Shown here: in pieces, positions 32,393 to 41,363 of the stretch | Layout: each line of letters begins with the position of its first letter | How positions within the stretch are numbered: position 1 is the stretch's first letter | NCBI GenBank assembly: GCA_027488815.1 | Contig: JAIYAX010000005.1 | Coordinates: 101,890 to 165,889 of the forward strand | Direction: 5' to 3' | From: Cytophagaceae bacterium | GTDB lineage: Bacteria > Bacteroidota > Bacteroidia > Cytophagales > JAIYAX01 | DNA length: 64,000 bases | Made by a program: the position numbers and the translations under genes | The notes under the pieces: model-generated | Database searches by the model: none | Seen by the model: the letters and a program-made list of their open reading frames with translations, nothing else | Told to the model about the DNA's origin: nothing

Positions 32393-34555
32393 TTACTCGA
32401 TGAGGGTCATTTCCTTGAGAAGGTAGCCCGCTCCTGCAAAACGATCTATGATAAACAAGGTGTATCGAACATCCACAGCGATATTTCGAACCTGGCTAAC
32501 ATCATAGTTCAGATCGCTCATGGTCCCTTCCCAGTTGCGATCAAAATTGGTGCCTATCAGGTGGCCTTCTGCATTGATCACCGGGCTGCCTGAGTTCCCA
32601 CCAGTGGTATGATTACTAGCGATAAAGCACACTGGCAATGTTCCATCCGGACGGCTGTACTTACCGAAATCTTTAGCCAAAATCAGCTCTTTCAATCGAC
32701 CTGGAATGACATAATCTTCTGCGCCTGTCATGTTTTTGTCCACAATACCGTCTGTGGTGGTATAGTGAATATATTGAACGCCATCTCTTGGGGCATAGCC
32801 TTCTACCTTTCCATAGCTCACCCGCAGCGTGGAGTTGGCATCCGGGTAAAATGTCCTGTTGCTTTGCATTTCTCTTAGCCCTCGTATGTATTCAGCGGTC
32901 AACTGAGTGATCTGAGTATTGGCAAATCGTGCGGTTGGATTTATTTTTTCAGCATTGATTGCAGCCATAGCAGCATACCATAGGTACAAAGGGTCTTTTT
33001 TGATCTTTTCCGTTTTATTGCTCTTGAGCAGTTGCAGGTATTCTCTAATCCCTTTTTCAGTTGTAAAGCCCGATTTTGAGTACATGTCCGCACAAAACGC
33101 AGTAATATTTCCATTGAACTTTTTGTCTACCAGTGCCATTGCTTGTGGGTGAAAATCACTGCCAACGACCGACCTGTAAAAGCCGATACCTACTTCCATG
33201 ACTTTACGGTCTGTCTCCAAATCCAGATCTTTGAAATACTGGTTAGCCTCATACATACTCAATTGTTTTGCTACCAAAGCAGTATCGGGCTTAGGACTAT
33301 TCAAAGCTGTATAAAAGAGCGAAGTAGGACCTAGCACTTCCGGGGCTGAAAGGGCTTCCCGATAGAGCTGTGCGGCAAGATTCACTTTTGATAAGCTATC
33401 ATAAACCATCTTTAATCCAGATAAAATATGACCATACTTCTTTTGACGTTCAGCGTTTTCGGAGACCCATTGCCCGAAAGCATTTTCCAGAGTTTCCTTT
33501 TTTGCAATAGCGGAGGATCGTACCAATCCACGGGTTTCCCCTTGCCATTTCTTCCATGCATTGCTCACGCTAGCATACTTGGCGACATACTGTATTCTAG
33601 TCTTATCGCTTTTACGCATCATTTCATCTAAGACTTTGAGTCTCCTGGTGCGAATCTCAATGTTGTTTGGGTTGGTCTGATCAACTATAAGGCGAAGCGC
33701 ATAGGAGCTTAGATATTCCTGTGTGCGGCCTGGAAAGCCCATCACCATCGTGAAATCGGTTTCCTTAATGCCCTTTAACGAAATAGGAAGGTGATGTGCC
33801 GGCCGGTAGGGGACATTATCAGCTGAATAGTCTGTAGGCATATTGTCTTTCCCAGCATAAACCCTGAACACCATGAAATCAGCATTGTGCCTTGGCCACA
33901 TCCAGTTATCGGTGTCACCACCAAAATTACCGATGGACTTTGGTGGAGCACCCACCAGCCTTACATCATTGAAGGTTTCTGTAACGAATAGGTAGTATTC
34001 ATTTCCATAGGCGAAGGATCGTATGAAAGCTTTGAAATGGCTGCCCTCAACGGCTTTTTTCTCCAATTCGGAAATGTTTGATGATCTCTTCTTTTCTGCT
34101 TCAGCAGAGCTTAATTGTTCAGTTCCGCTATTTACGGCTGCCGTGACATCTTCAATTCTTTTGATCACGGTAATGAACAAGCCTGGATTTGGCAATTCTT
34201 CTTGTTTGTTCATCGCCCAGTAGCCATTGGTCACATAGTCTTTCTCGACAGAGGCATGACTTTGCAATGCATCCAGCCCACAATGATGGTTGGTAAGTAA
34301 TAAGCCTTCTGAAGAAATAAACTCTCCGGTACAAAACCCGCCAAATGAGATCACGGCATCTTTAAGGCTGGACCTGTTCAGACTATAGATATCGTCAGCA
34401 CTGATTTTCATGCCTTTGGCCTGCATATCCTTTTCATTTAGCAGCTTGATCAACTGTGGAAGCCACATGCCCTCTTCTGCACGCAAAGGCAATAAAGTAG
34501 CTTGAATAAGCAAAAAAGCAATCAGGAGGGTGGGCAATACTTTTAGCTTGATCAT
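32393..34555 (-). CDS. S46-family dipeptidyl peptidase, DPP11-like
   Basis: A 720-residue secreted peptidase with a signal peptide (LLIAFLLIQATLLPLRA). The catalytic His is in LLTNHHCGLDAL near residue 92, Asp in the GGDTDNWMWPRHNADF region near 230 and Ser in TTGGNSGSPVIN near 652. Family S46 enzymes remove dipeptides from peptide N-termini in the periplasm of Bacteroidota that live on proteins. The specificity residue follows in GTNFDRNWEG: Arg there is characteristic of DPP11 (Asp/Glu preference), Gly of DPP7. That residue assignment comes from my memory of the Porphyromonas enzymes. It is followed by a 24-base gap before lspA upstream. Confidence 0.87.
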   Translation of the reverse strand: MIKLKVLPTLLIAFLLIQATLLPLRAEEGMWLPQLIKLLNEKDMQAKGMKISADDIYSLNRSSLKDAVISFGGFCTGEFISSEGLLLTNHHCGLDALQSHASVEKDYVTNGYWAMNKQEELPNPGLFITVIKRIEDVTAAVNSGTEQLSSAEAEKKRSSNISELEKKAVEGSHFKAFIRSFAYGNEYYLFVTETFNDVRLVGAPPKSIGNFGGDTDNWMWPRHNADFMVFRVYAGKDNMPTDYSADNVPYRPAHHLPISLKGIKETDFTMVMGFPGRTQEYLSSYALRLIVDQTNPNNIEIRTRRLKVLDEMMRKSDKTRIQYVAKYASVSNAWKKWQGETRGLVRSSAIAKKETLENAFGQWVSENAERQKKYGHILSGLKMVYDSLSKVNLAAQLYREALSAPEVLGPTSLFYTALNSPKPDTALVAKQLSMYEANQYFKDLDLETDRKVMEVGIGFYRSVVGSDFHPQAMALVDKKFNGNITAFCADMYSKSGFTTEKGIREYLQLLKSNKTEKIKKDPLYLWYAAMAAINAEKINPTARFANTQITQLTAEYIRGLREMQSNRTFYPDANSTLRVSYGKVEGYAPRDGVQYIHYTTTDGIVDKNMTGAEDYVIPGRLKELILAKDFGKYSRPDGTLPVCFIASNHTTGGNSGSPVINAEGHLIGTNFDRNWEGTMSDLNYDVSQVRNIAVDVRYTLFIIDRFAGAGYLLKEMTLIE

Positions 34556-34579
34556 AGGCGTTTTTTTTGAATCAATGAC

Positions 34580-35200
34580 TTAGGATTTACTTTCCTCATC
34601 GGAAGGATGGGGTAGGAAGCGTTTTTGAAAGATCAGTAAAAGGCTAACACCTATAAAGATGCTTGCATCTGCTATGTTGAAAATTGGCCAAAAGGAATAA
34701 TACTGGCCTCCGATAAAAGGGATCATATCGGGCAAAATGCCTTCCCAGATGTCAATGTAAAACATATCAATTACCTGACCATGAAACCAGGGATTGCTAA
34801 CGCCATAAGGGGCGTTCTCAAGCAATACTCCATAAAAAATGCTGTCAATGAGGTTGCCAATGGCTCCTCCCAGAATCAATGCCATGCACCAAATCATCCC
34901 CGGATGATGTTTGGTTTTATACAAATGCCAGATGTACCAGATGATAGCTGCTGCTGCGAAAAGTCTAAAACCAGTCAAGGCAAGTTTACCATACTCTGAA
35001 CCCAGCTCTATGCCAAAGGCCATACCAGGGTTGAGGGTATAATGGAGCTTAAACCAATCACCAAACACCCTGATTTGACCGGGCAAGCCCATTGGCATAG
35101 CAAAATGAACCCAAAGTTTAACAATATGATCGACCGTAATTACAGCAAGAGAAGCCAAATAAAACCAGCTCAAAGGGGGCAATTTTCTTTCCATCAGCAT
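34580..35200 (-). CDS. lspA: Lipoprotein signal peptidase (signal peptidase II)
   Basis: About 206 residues from the ATG at 35200. Four TM segments are visible, and both catalytic Asp are in place: GGAIGNLIDS near residue 120 and FNIADASIF near 175. Between them is an insertion (MFYIDIWEGILPDMIPF) typical of Bacteroidota LspA, which makes it longer than the enterobacterial enzyme. LspA cleaves prolipoproteins ahead of the lipidated Cys in the inner membrane. A longer frame to 35260 overlaps the DUF2461 gene; the ATG at 35194 is also possible. Confidence 0.9.
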   Translation of the reverse strand: MLMERKLPPLSWFYLASLAVITVDHIVKLWVHFAMPMGLPGQIRVFGDWFKLHYTLNPGMAFGIELGSEYGKLALTGFRLFAAAAIIWYIWHLYKTKHHPGMIWCMALILGGAIGNLIDSIFYGVLLENAPYGVSNPWFHGQVIDMFYIDIWEGILPDMIPFIGGQYYSFWPIFNIADASIFIGVSLLLIFQKRFLPHPSDEESKS

Positions 35201-35240
35201 TTCAGTGCACAATTCTAGCCAAAAATATGGCAGGTGACTA

Positions 35241-35921
35241 CTACTCCCTTGCGGGCTCAAGTGCCCTGTTGATAAAATGAAGAAAGGGGACCAGGCTTAG
35301 GAGCTGGCTTACCAGATGATCAGGTAAGCCAGCCGACGTGAGTTCTCCCTGTGTGAGTATTTTGCTTGCTGTAAAACTCTTTAATTTCAAGTATTCGGCC
35401 ATAGGATGGCTTTTTTCGTAACCCTTTGGCATACTTCTCATTCGCTCATCATCAAGCTCTCCATAGAAGGTTCGAAAATCAGTTGCATTTATGATAGACA
35501 AAAACTCTTCTGCCTGATAGTCGATTTCCTGTCGGATAAGGTTGGCAACCGGAGTTGGCGGCATATAAACTCCTCCTCCCACAAAAGCCTCTGAAGGGTC
35601 AAAATGAAAATAGTAGGTTGCCAAACCTCCTTTCTTGCCCTCTGAAGCAATTCCGAAAGAAAAATGGGTTTTGTAGGGTGTTTTGTCTTTACTGAAACGA
35701 ATATCACGGGCTTGCCGGAACACACAGGATTTTGCTTCAAGTCCTGAGAGCTGTGGGTCAACTTCCTGAAGTTTTTCAAGTATAAAACCGGTCAGTTCAA
35801 GAAAATATTTCTTTGCCTGCTGATATCTTTTTTCCTGCGAATACAGCCATTCACGGTTGTTATTTACCTTAAGATCAGCAAGAAATGAGCGCATATAGAC
35901 GCTTGACGAAACGTAGTCCAT
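35241..35921 (-). CDS. DUF2461 family protein
   Basis: A 226-residue protein with the DUF2461 signature: FLADLKVNNNREWLYSQEKR at the N-terminus, VFRQARDIRFSKDKTPYKTH near residue 68 and YYFHFDPSEAFVGGGVYMPP near 103. The family is widespread and uncharacterised; the fixed RFSKDKTPYK stretch looks like a phosphate- or nucleotide-binding loop, which is a guess. It lies next to lspA and divergently from the ArsR regulator, with the dyad operator in between. Confidence 0.85.
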   Translation of the reverse strand: MDYVSSSVYMRSFLADLKVNNNREWLYSQEKRYQQAKKYFLELTGFILEKLQEVDPQLSGLEAKSCVFRQARDIRFSKDKTPYKTHFSFGIASEGKKGGLATYYFHFDPSEAFVGGGVYMPPTPVANLIRQEIDYQAEEFLSIINATDFRTFYGELDDERMRSMPKGYEKSHPMAEYLKLKSFTASKILTQGELTSAGLPDHLVSQLLSLVPFLHFINRALEPARE

Positions 35922-35979
35922 ACAATTTTACGATAGAGAGGATAACCTTTTGCCCCACAAGTGACGTAAAAGGAGGCAC

Positions 35980-35997
35980 ATATACAAATCTGTATAT
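35980..35997. promoter_or_regulatory. Perfect inverted repeat, likely ArsR operator
   Basis: ATATACA-AATC-TGTATAT: arms of 7 with a 4-base spacer, perfect dyad. It lies 26 bases before the ArsR start and about 60 before the divergent DUF2461 start, a usual place for an ArsR-type autoregulatory site. Confidence 0.55.
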
Positions 35998-36023
35998 TCC
36001 TATCTAATCACTATAACAACAAC

Positions 36024-36344
36024 ATGGCGTACACAAAATCGCTGGAATTCAGTCCTTCGGAAATTGAGCTTTCAGAAGTCGCAAAGGCCCTCGCACATCC
36101 TGCCAGGGTATGCATCGTCGGAATTTTACTTGAGGCCAATACAGCCACCTGTGGTCAAATTGTAAAAAGACTTCCACTGTCCCAATCCACTGTTTCGCAG
36201 CACCTCAAAGAACTCAAAGATGCCCGGATCGTAAATGCTGATGCGAGGGGATCCTCCGTAATTTATTCATTAAACAATGAACGATGGAACCGTAGCCGGT
36301 TTATTTTTAATGATCTGTTCAAAAAGAACCCGATTATAAATTAA
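36024..36344 (+). CDS. ArsR-family winged-helix regulator
   Basis: A 106-residue regulator. The winged helix reads LAHPARVCIVGILLEAN, then GQIVKRLPLSQSTVSQHLKE and DARGSSVIYSLN. The ELCVC-type metal motif of ArsR/SmtB sensors is absent; Cys residues occur at about 29 and 43 only. It may respond to something other than arsenic or zinc, such as thiol oxidation, but this is not shown. Two dyads flank the gene, one upstream and one after the stop, and DUF2147 follows. Confidence 0.87.
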   Translation: MAYTKSLEFSPSEIELSEVAKALAHPARVCIVGILLEANTATCGQIVKRLPLSQSTVSQHLKELKDARIVNADARGSSVIYSLNNERWNRSRFIFNDLFKKNPIIN

Positions 36345-36348
36345 TTCT

Positions 36349-36364
36349 TTGCCAGATTTGGCAA
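36349..36364. promoter_or_regulatory. Inverted repeat between ArsR and DUF2147 genes
   Basis: TTGCCA-GATT-TGGCAA, a perfect 6-bp dyad with 4-base spacer, right after the ArsR stop. A possible -33 TTTG overlaps it and TAGTTTTA lies 21 bases on, so it may be an operator over the DUF2147 promoter. Confidence 0.4.
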
Positions 36365-36413
36365 CCAAATTGTTCAACGTTTAGTTTTACACCCACATAA
36401 GACTGATCGCCAC

Positions 36414-36878
36414 ATGAGAACAATCCTTTTTAGTGCCCTGCTGATCTTCACAGGTTGTTGGCTCACCGTAGCTGCCATTACAAACGACGACAAAGCCGAC
36501 AAAATCAATGGGGTATGGCTTTCCGGCAGCGGTAAAGCCAAAGTTAAAATTGCCAAAGACCCTAAGACAGGCAAGTACGAAGGTCGTATAGTATGGCTTA
36601 GAGACCCTAAGGATGAGGTCGGAAAGGCCAAGATTGACAAGAACAATCCTGAGGAATCACTTAAATCCAGACCCTTGCTAGGCCTCAAAATTTTGCGTGA
36701 ATTTGACTACAAAGGGGATGGCCTGTGGGAAAACGGAATGATTTACGACCCTGAGAATGGAAGCGACTACAACTGCACTATCAACCTTAAGGATGAGAAT
36801 ACTTTAGAGGTTCGTGGATTTATAGGCGTTTCGGTCTTTGGCCGGACTGATGAGTGGACTCGTCAGATAAAGAAATAA
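36414..36878 (+). CDS. DUF2147 family secreted protein
   Basis: A 154-residue protein with a signal peptide (ILFSALLIFTGCWLTVA). The DUF2147 lipocalin-like core is clear: KINGVWLSGSGKAKVKI, KYEGRIVWLRDPKDE, KSRPLLGLKILREFDYKGDG and a C-terminal LEVRGFIGVSVFGRTDEWTR. These small periplasmic beta-proteins are common in Bacteroidota and Proteobacteria and have no settled function. A hairpin terminator follows. Confidence 0.87.
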   Translation: MRTILFSALLIFTGCWLTVAAITNDDKADKINGVWLSGSGKAKVKIAKDPKTGKYEGRIVWLRDPKDEVGKAKIDKNNPEESLKSRPLLGLKILREFDYKGDGLWENGMIYDPENGSDYNCTINLKDENTLEVRGFIGVSVFGRTDEWTRQIKK

Positions 36879-36899
36879 GTCCAAAATAGAATTGACCAG

Positions 36900-36932
36900 G
36901 GCTAGGGCTGTGTTTCAGTCTTAGCCTTTTTT
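36900..36932 (+). terminator. Terminator after the DUF2147 gene
   Basis: An 11-bp stem (with G-U pairs) GGCTAGGGCTG / CAGTCTTAGCC around loop TGTTT, followed by TTTTTT. The end touches the stop of the convergent gene. Confidence 0.75.
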
Positions 36933-38022
36933 ATGGGCTTACTAAATTGATGCTCACGTTGAAATACAAGGGGTTCCCCAGGCTGTTTTCAATTGCAAAA
37001 GCCTTATCATCAAAAAAACTTCTGAAGAAATCTCCCTCATCCACATTGAATAGCCAGTTGTAACGATAACCTGCCTGCACACTTAGCCACATGAAGTTGT
37101 AAAGCGATACTTCGTAAGTCAGCCTCAGCCTGAGCTCTGACCTGCGTAATTCCGGACTTTGGAGGCGGCTGGATGCAAAATCGGAGCCATTGCCAAGTCG
37201 GTAACTTTGCCCCTCCAGTTCATAGCCTGCAAACAGCATGTTGCGGGCATTGACAGTATATCTGAAATTGGCTCTGGCCGGGAAAAGACATTCGGCACCC
37301 CATTTACGGCTGGAATGGGTGTAGTTGAGGAACATAATCGGGATATAGTTTAATGCCCCGGCACGGTAGGTTCTTGAAAGTCCAAAACCCACCATTTTAC
37401 GATCATTGGGTTTCCAGCCATAAATGAAAGCTCCTGTATATCGGGTATATCTCAGAGGCTGCCACTTGTCAAGGCTATAATCTCCATTGAGATCGGCAGC
37501 TGCCTGAATAATGATAAATTGGCGCTCGTTAAATGGTTTAAAAATAGTGGTGTTAAGGCCTGTGCTGCGTAAACCATTGCGGTTGAGGGCTTGATGTAAG
37601 GGGTGAGATAAGGTAGAGTCTGTTTGCTCAAAGGTGTATCTGTTCTCCAGGTAGTTTACACCGACATTGATCAACAAATCAGTTCTTGAGATAAGTGGGG
37701 TATTGGCTGAGAAACGAATGCCATGATTGCTTCTTATGTTGGATTCCTTACCTGCAATCAGACTATCTTCTGAGCGCTCCGAGGTAAGTTTGTAAGCTCC
37801 CTGAAAGTCAAATCCCAGAGAGATCAACTTAGCAGGGCTTAATCCCAGAACTTTTGAAGTGCAATAGCGTTTTGCTGCACCTTCTTCAGCTTCTCCAAAA
37901 TCTGCATATTGACTGAAATCTTCCTCTTCTTCTGTTGAAGTAGTATCTGTCTGGGCTTTAGAGCCTTGTGCCAGCAACAGGACAAGTGCATATGCGATCA
38001 GGAAAAGATAGTTTTTTCTCAT
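36931..38022 (-). CDS. Putative outer-membrane beta-barrel protein
   Basis: About 363 residues from the ATG at 38022 (MRKNYLFLIAYALVLLL), with cleavage near SKAQ. A Glu-rich stretch (TEEEEDFSQYADFGEAEEGA) is followed by alternating hydrophobic-aromatic strands ending in Arg/Tyr/Phe turns (GIRFSANTPLISRTDLLINV, RKMVGFGLSRTYRAGALNYI), and the last residues LYFNVSINLV have the beta-barrel closing pattern. Family not recognised; it resembles DUF-type porin-like proteins of Bacteroidota. A longer start at 38040 would add six residues. Confidence 0.6.
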   Translation of the reverse strand: MRKNYLFLIAYALVLLLAQGSKAQTDTTSTEEEEDFSQYADFGEAEEGAAKRYCTSKVLGLSPAKLISLGFDFQGAYKLTSERSEDSLIAGKESNIRSNHGIRFSANTPLISRTDLLINVGVNYLENRYTFEQTDSTLSHPLHQALNRNGLRSTGLNTTIFKPFNERQFIIIQAAADLNGDYSLDKWQPLRYTRYTGAFIYGWKPNDRKMVGFGLSRTYRAGALNYIPIMFLNYTHSSRKWGAECLFPARANFRYTVNARNMLFAGYELEGQSYRLGNGSDFASSRLQSPELRRSELRLRLTYEVSLYNFMWLSVQAGYRYNWLFNVDEGDFFRSFFDDKAFAIENSLGNPLYFNVSINLVSP

Positions 38023-38094
38023 GGCTGCAGTTTTATTCATCACAAACATAAATGCCTGTGGCATACTCAACAAAGCCAGATGAAATAACTTGTC

Positions 38095-38121
38095 AAAAAA
38101 AAACCCGGCTTGCCGGGTTTT
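38095..38121 (-). terminator. Terminator after the DUF2723 gene
   Basis: On the minus strand AAACCCGGC / GCCGGGTTT with a tight 2-base AA loop, then more Ts. It begins 19 bases after the stop at 38140. Confidence 0.85.
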
Positions 38122-38139
38122 AAGAGTTCTGAGGAAGAT

Positions 38140-41094
38140 TTACATCGCCCCCATCGATTGGGCATTTCGGGTGAAAAGCTGATTGATTCGCTCAAACCGC
38201 TCTTTTTCCTGAGTTGTCTGGTATACCTGAGCTAAATAGTTGAGGATATACATTTGCTCCTGCATCCGATCATTTCTTTTCTCTCCCTTTTTGAGGTAGT
38301 ACTGAATAAGGTCATCTGCACGCTTGCTCATAAGGTCAGCAATACCAGCCGCCTCTTCCATCATGCCTGCCCTGATCATGAGCTGCACCATCGTTGGGGT
38401 GGTTACATCGTAAGGAATTCCCTTGTCAGGCATCACTTGCTGACAACGTTGCAGTACGACTTTGGCTTTATCCATGTTACCTTCTTTCATGAGTTGATCA
38501 GCAAGTTTGATAAAGCAATTGCGGCTGTTGAGTACAAATTTGGTGTGCTCCTCATCAAAGAAGATGTCAGAGCGATCCAGGTTTCTCCAGAACATATTGT
38601 TCATCACATTTTCATACATCACATCTGAGGCCACCCTTTCCCAGTCATTTGGATTACCATTGACAGGCAACAAACGATACGTCATACCTTCCATTTGCAT
38701 GTACTTCTTCATTTCCAGGTTGGTCGTAGCGACAGAAGTATTGTTGAAATAGATGGGTCTCTCCCAGTTTGATGTAGCGATGATATCCAGGATCATCAGG
38801 TCATTTTTGAAAATGGTATTGCTCTTGATACCGATTTCAATTCTTGAAGCCAATGATGCAGTATCTGCTGTTCTGATGATTCCGCCGTTTAGCAATTGAT
38901 CACGGTTAACATCCAGAAACAGGGTTTTGGTCGGAACCGTATTGGCCAGTCCTCCTCCCATCAATGGCACTTGTATCGCAGGATGGTTTTCATTGATCAG
39001 CTGAAGGTAGCGACGCAAATCCAGAGCCTGACCACGTAACTGCCTGGCTTCCACGTAAGGCAGGGCATCGTTAGTACCTTGAATGGTGTTTTTTGGGCTC
39101 AGAGAAATAGGCAGTGCATCGCTCAGGTAGTGTTTTTCCCTGAGCTGCTTGATGTACCAGTCAGCGGTCAGGTAACTAAGAACCACCACCCGTACATCAG
39201 TGCGGAAACCTTCCACATTTTGCACATACCACAAAGGGAAGGTATCGTTGTCACCACCAGTAAACAGGATCGCATTTTTTGCGCAGGAGTTGAGCATGTT
39301 TCTGGCGCTGTCAACTGCAAAAAAACGATCGGCTCTGTTGTGGTCGTCATAGCCTACGGCCAGCATTTGTAAAGGAACCGCCAATGCAAGTACGATCGCC
39401 AGACCCGCCCTGATGGTGGCGGCTTTCAGCAACTTACCAAGCAATTCGTAGAGGAAGAGCACACTCATCCCGGCCCATATTGAAAACACATAAAAAGATC
39501 CCACAGAGGTGTAGTCCCGTTCTCTTGGCTCATTTGGGGGCTGGTTTAGATAAAGGATCACAGCTGCTCCTGTAAAGAAGAAAAGGAGTCCTACGACAGC
39601 AAAATCTTTAGAATTTTTGGTGAAATGGAAATATGCTCCCATCAACCCCAGGATGAAAGGCAACATGTAAAAATTGTTTCTAGCCTTATCCAGAGAGAGA
39701 ATTTCAGGAAGGTTTTTGTTGCTTTCCCAAGGCCTCAGCCAGTCAGAGTCTTGTTTGATTCCTTCCCGACCAGCAAAATTCCACATGAAATATCTCCACC
39801 ACATGTGTCCAATCTGGTATCTGACCATGAAGACGATTTGGTCGGTCATGTTAGGCTTTTTGCCTTTGGGCATGCCTGCCCAGCGAGCGTATGCCTCCAC
39901 TCTGTCAGCCCGGCGGTCGTACATGCGGGGCAGCAAAGCGATATGTTTGGGGTCATAGATGACCTTCATTTTGTAGTCAAATATCTCATAGCTGTCCTCA
40001 CCTTTGCGGTATAGAGGGGCTTCTCTTTCCTGACGGATAGCGTCAGCAAGATAGGTGGGGCCATTAAGCAAAGGCCGGTCTCCATACTGCTCACGCTTGA
40101 GGTACGATACGAAAGTGATGATATTCTCGGGGTCGTTTTCATCAATGGGAGGGTTGTAGTTTGAGCGAACCAAAACCATCACGTAGCAAGAGTAGCCGAT
40201 CAGTATATAAGCAAATGAGAGCAAGGCGGTATTGAGCAATACATTTTCTTTTTGAATGGAATAGCGTATTCCCCAAACCAGTGCAGCGATGAACAGCACA
40301 AAAAAGACGATGATACCTGATCCAAATGGGGCACCAAGACTGTTCACAAAGAAGATCTCAACTTTACCTGCAAGGGTTGGCAGGCCGGGGATTATTCCCG
40401 ACAAGATAAAAAGCAGTATACCCGCACTGATGGCCAACGTAAGAACAATGCCTTTAGCATTGGCCTTGTACTTTTTGAAATAGTAAACCAATCCAATGGC
40501 CGGTACAGCAAGTAAGTTTAGTAAGTGAACTCCAATGGATAAGCCGACAGTGTAGGCAATCAGGATGATCCATTTGTTAGCGGTGCTTTCATCTTCAACC
40601 CGCTCCCAGCGCAGGATTGCCCAAAAAACAAACGCCGTAAAAAAAGAGGACATGGCATACACCTCAGTCTCTGCTGCGGAGAACCAGGCTGTGTCGGAGA
40701 AAGTGTAAATCAAGGTGCCTACTGTACTGCTGCCCAGGATCAGGATTTTTTCGGTTAGTGTTAGCTCTTCCTGCTTTTTATTCATCAGTTTAATGACCAA
40801 CAGGCTGATTGCCCAGAAGAGAAACAAGGAAGTAAATGCGCTACTGACTACTGAAACCATATTCACCCAAAAAGCAACCTGGGTAACATCGGATGCAAAG
40901 AGGGAAAACAAACGACCCACCAGCAAAAAGAAAGGAGCTCCCGGAGGATGTGGTACCATGAGCTTGTAGGATACGGCGATAAATTCACCACAATCCCAAA
41001 AACTTGCCGTAGGCTCTACAGTGAGGGTATAGACCACCATGGCAATGACAAAGGTCAGCCAACCGGTGAGGTTGTTCAGCAGCTTAAACTTCAT
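38140..41094 (-). CDS. DUF2723 family membrane protein, candidate glycosyltransferase
   Basis: About 984 residues from the ATG at 41094. The N-terminal half holds about ten or more TMs and the DUF2723 hallmark TASFWDCGEFIAVSYKLMVP followed by HPPGAPFFLLVGRLFSLFA. The acidic residue after the first TM and the layout match GT-C-type lipid-linked sugar transferases; the C-terminal 350 residues form a periplasmic domain with TPR-like helices (LMKEGNMDKAKVVLQRCQQV). Members are thought to transfer sugars in envelope glycosylation in Bacteroidota, which is family knowledge and inference. Long overlap-free gene with its own terminator. Confidence 0.82.
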   Translation of the reverse strand: MKFKLLNNLTGWLTFVIAMVVYTLTVEPTASFWDCGEFIAVSYKLMVPHPPGAPFFLLVGRLFSLFASDVTQVAFWVNMVSVVSSAFTSLFLFWAISLLVIKLMNKKQEELTLTEKILILGSSTVGTLIYTFSDTAWFSAAETEVYAMSSFFTAFVFWAILRWERVEDESTANKWIILIAYTVGLSIGVHLLNLLAVPAIGLVYYFKKYKANAKGIVLTLAISAGILLFILSGIIPGLPTLAGKVEIFFVNSLGAPFGSGIIVFFVLFIAALVWGIRYSIQKENVLLNTALLSFAYILIGYSCYVMVLVRSNYNPPIDENDPENIITFVSYLKREQYGDRPLLNGPTYLADAIRQEREAPLYRKGEDSYEIFDYKMKVIYDPKHIALLPRMYDRRADRVEAYARWAGMPKGKKPNMTDQIVFMVRYQIGHMWWRYFMWNFAGREGIKQDSDWLRPWESNKNLPEILSLDKARNNFYMLPFILGLMGAYFHFTKNSKDFAVVGLLFFFTGAAVILYLNQPPNEPRERDYTSVGSFYVFSIWAGMSVLFLYELLGKLLKAATIRAGLAIVLALAVPLQMLAVGYDDHNRADRFFAVDSARNMLNSCAKNAILFTGGDNDTFPLWYVQNVEGFRTDVRVVVLSYLTADWYIKQLREKHYLSDALPISLSPKNTIQGTNDALPYVEARQLRGQALDLRRYLQLINENHPAIQVPLMGGGLANTVPTKTLFLDVNRDQLLNGGIIRTADTASLASRIEIGIKSNTIFKNDLMILDIIATSNWERPIYFNNTSVATTNLEMKKYMQMEGMTYRLLPVNGNPNDWERVASDVMYENVMNNMFWRNLDRSDIFFDEEHTKFVLNSRNCFIKLADQLMKEGNMDKAKVVLQRCQQVMPDKGIPYDVTTPTMVQLMIRAGMMEEAAGIADLMSKRADDLIQYYLKKGEKRNDRMQEQMYILNYLAQVYQTTQEKERFERINQLFTRNAQSMGAM

Positions 41095-41203
41095 AGGTTC
41101 TTTAAAAATTTCGGCTAAAATAATACTTAAGATCAATCGCCACCGGAATAAAGAATGACAGACGGTGCCACAACTAATTTAAACAAGCGGTTGTTGCTGG
41201 TTT

Positions 41204-41353
41204 ATGGAGCCGATTGTCGTAGTGTGGTTGAAGCGTGATTTGCGTCTGCAAGACCATGAAGCCCTGTTTGAAGCCTCAAAAACAGGGCTTCCTGTCGTTT
41301 TGATTTTTTGTTGGGAGCAGTTTCTGCTTGTCTCGCAGCGGTGTAAAAAGTAA
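41204..41353 (+). pseudogene. N-terminal fragment of a cryptochrome/photolyase gene
   Basis: 49 codons from ATG to TAA: MEPIVVVWLKRDLRLQDHEA continuing LFEASKTGLPVVLIFCWEQ. VVWLKRDLRLQDHEAL is the start of the photolyase/cryptochrome alpha/beta domain, and FCWE matches the FxFEP stretch, but the remaining roughly 430 residues are missing and the frame stops at 41351. The rest is replaced by the NdpA gene on the opposite strand from 41364. A truncation by deletion or insertion is the simplest reading. Confidence 0.75.
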
Positions 41354-41363
41354 TGAAAAGAGC

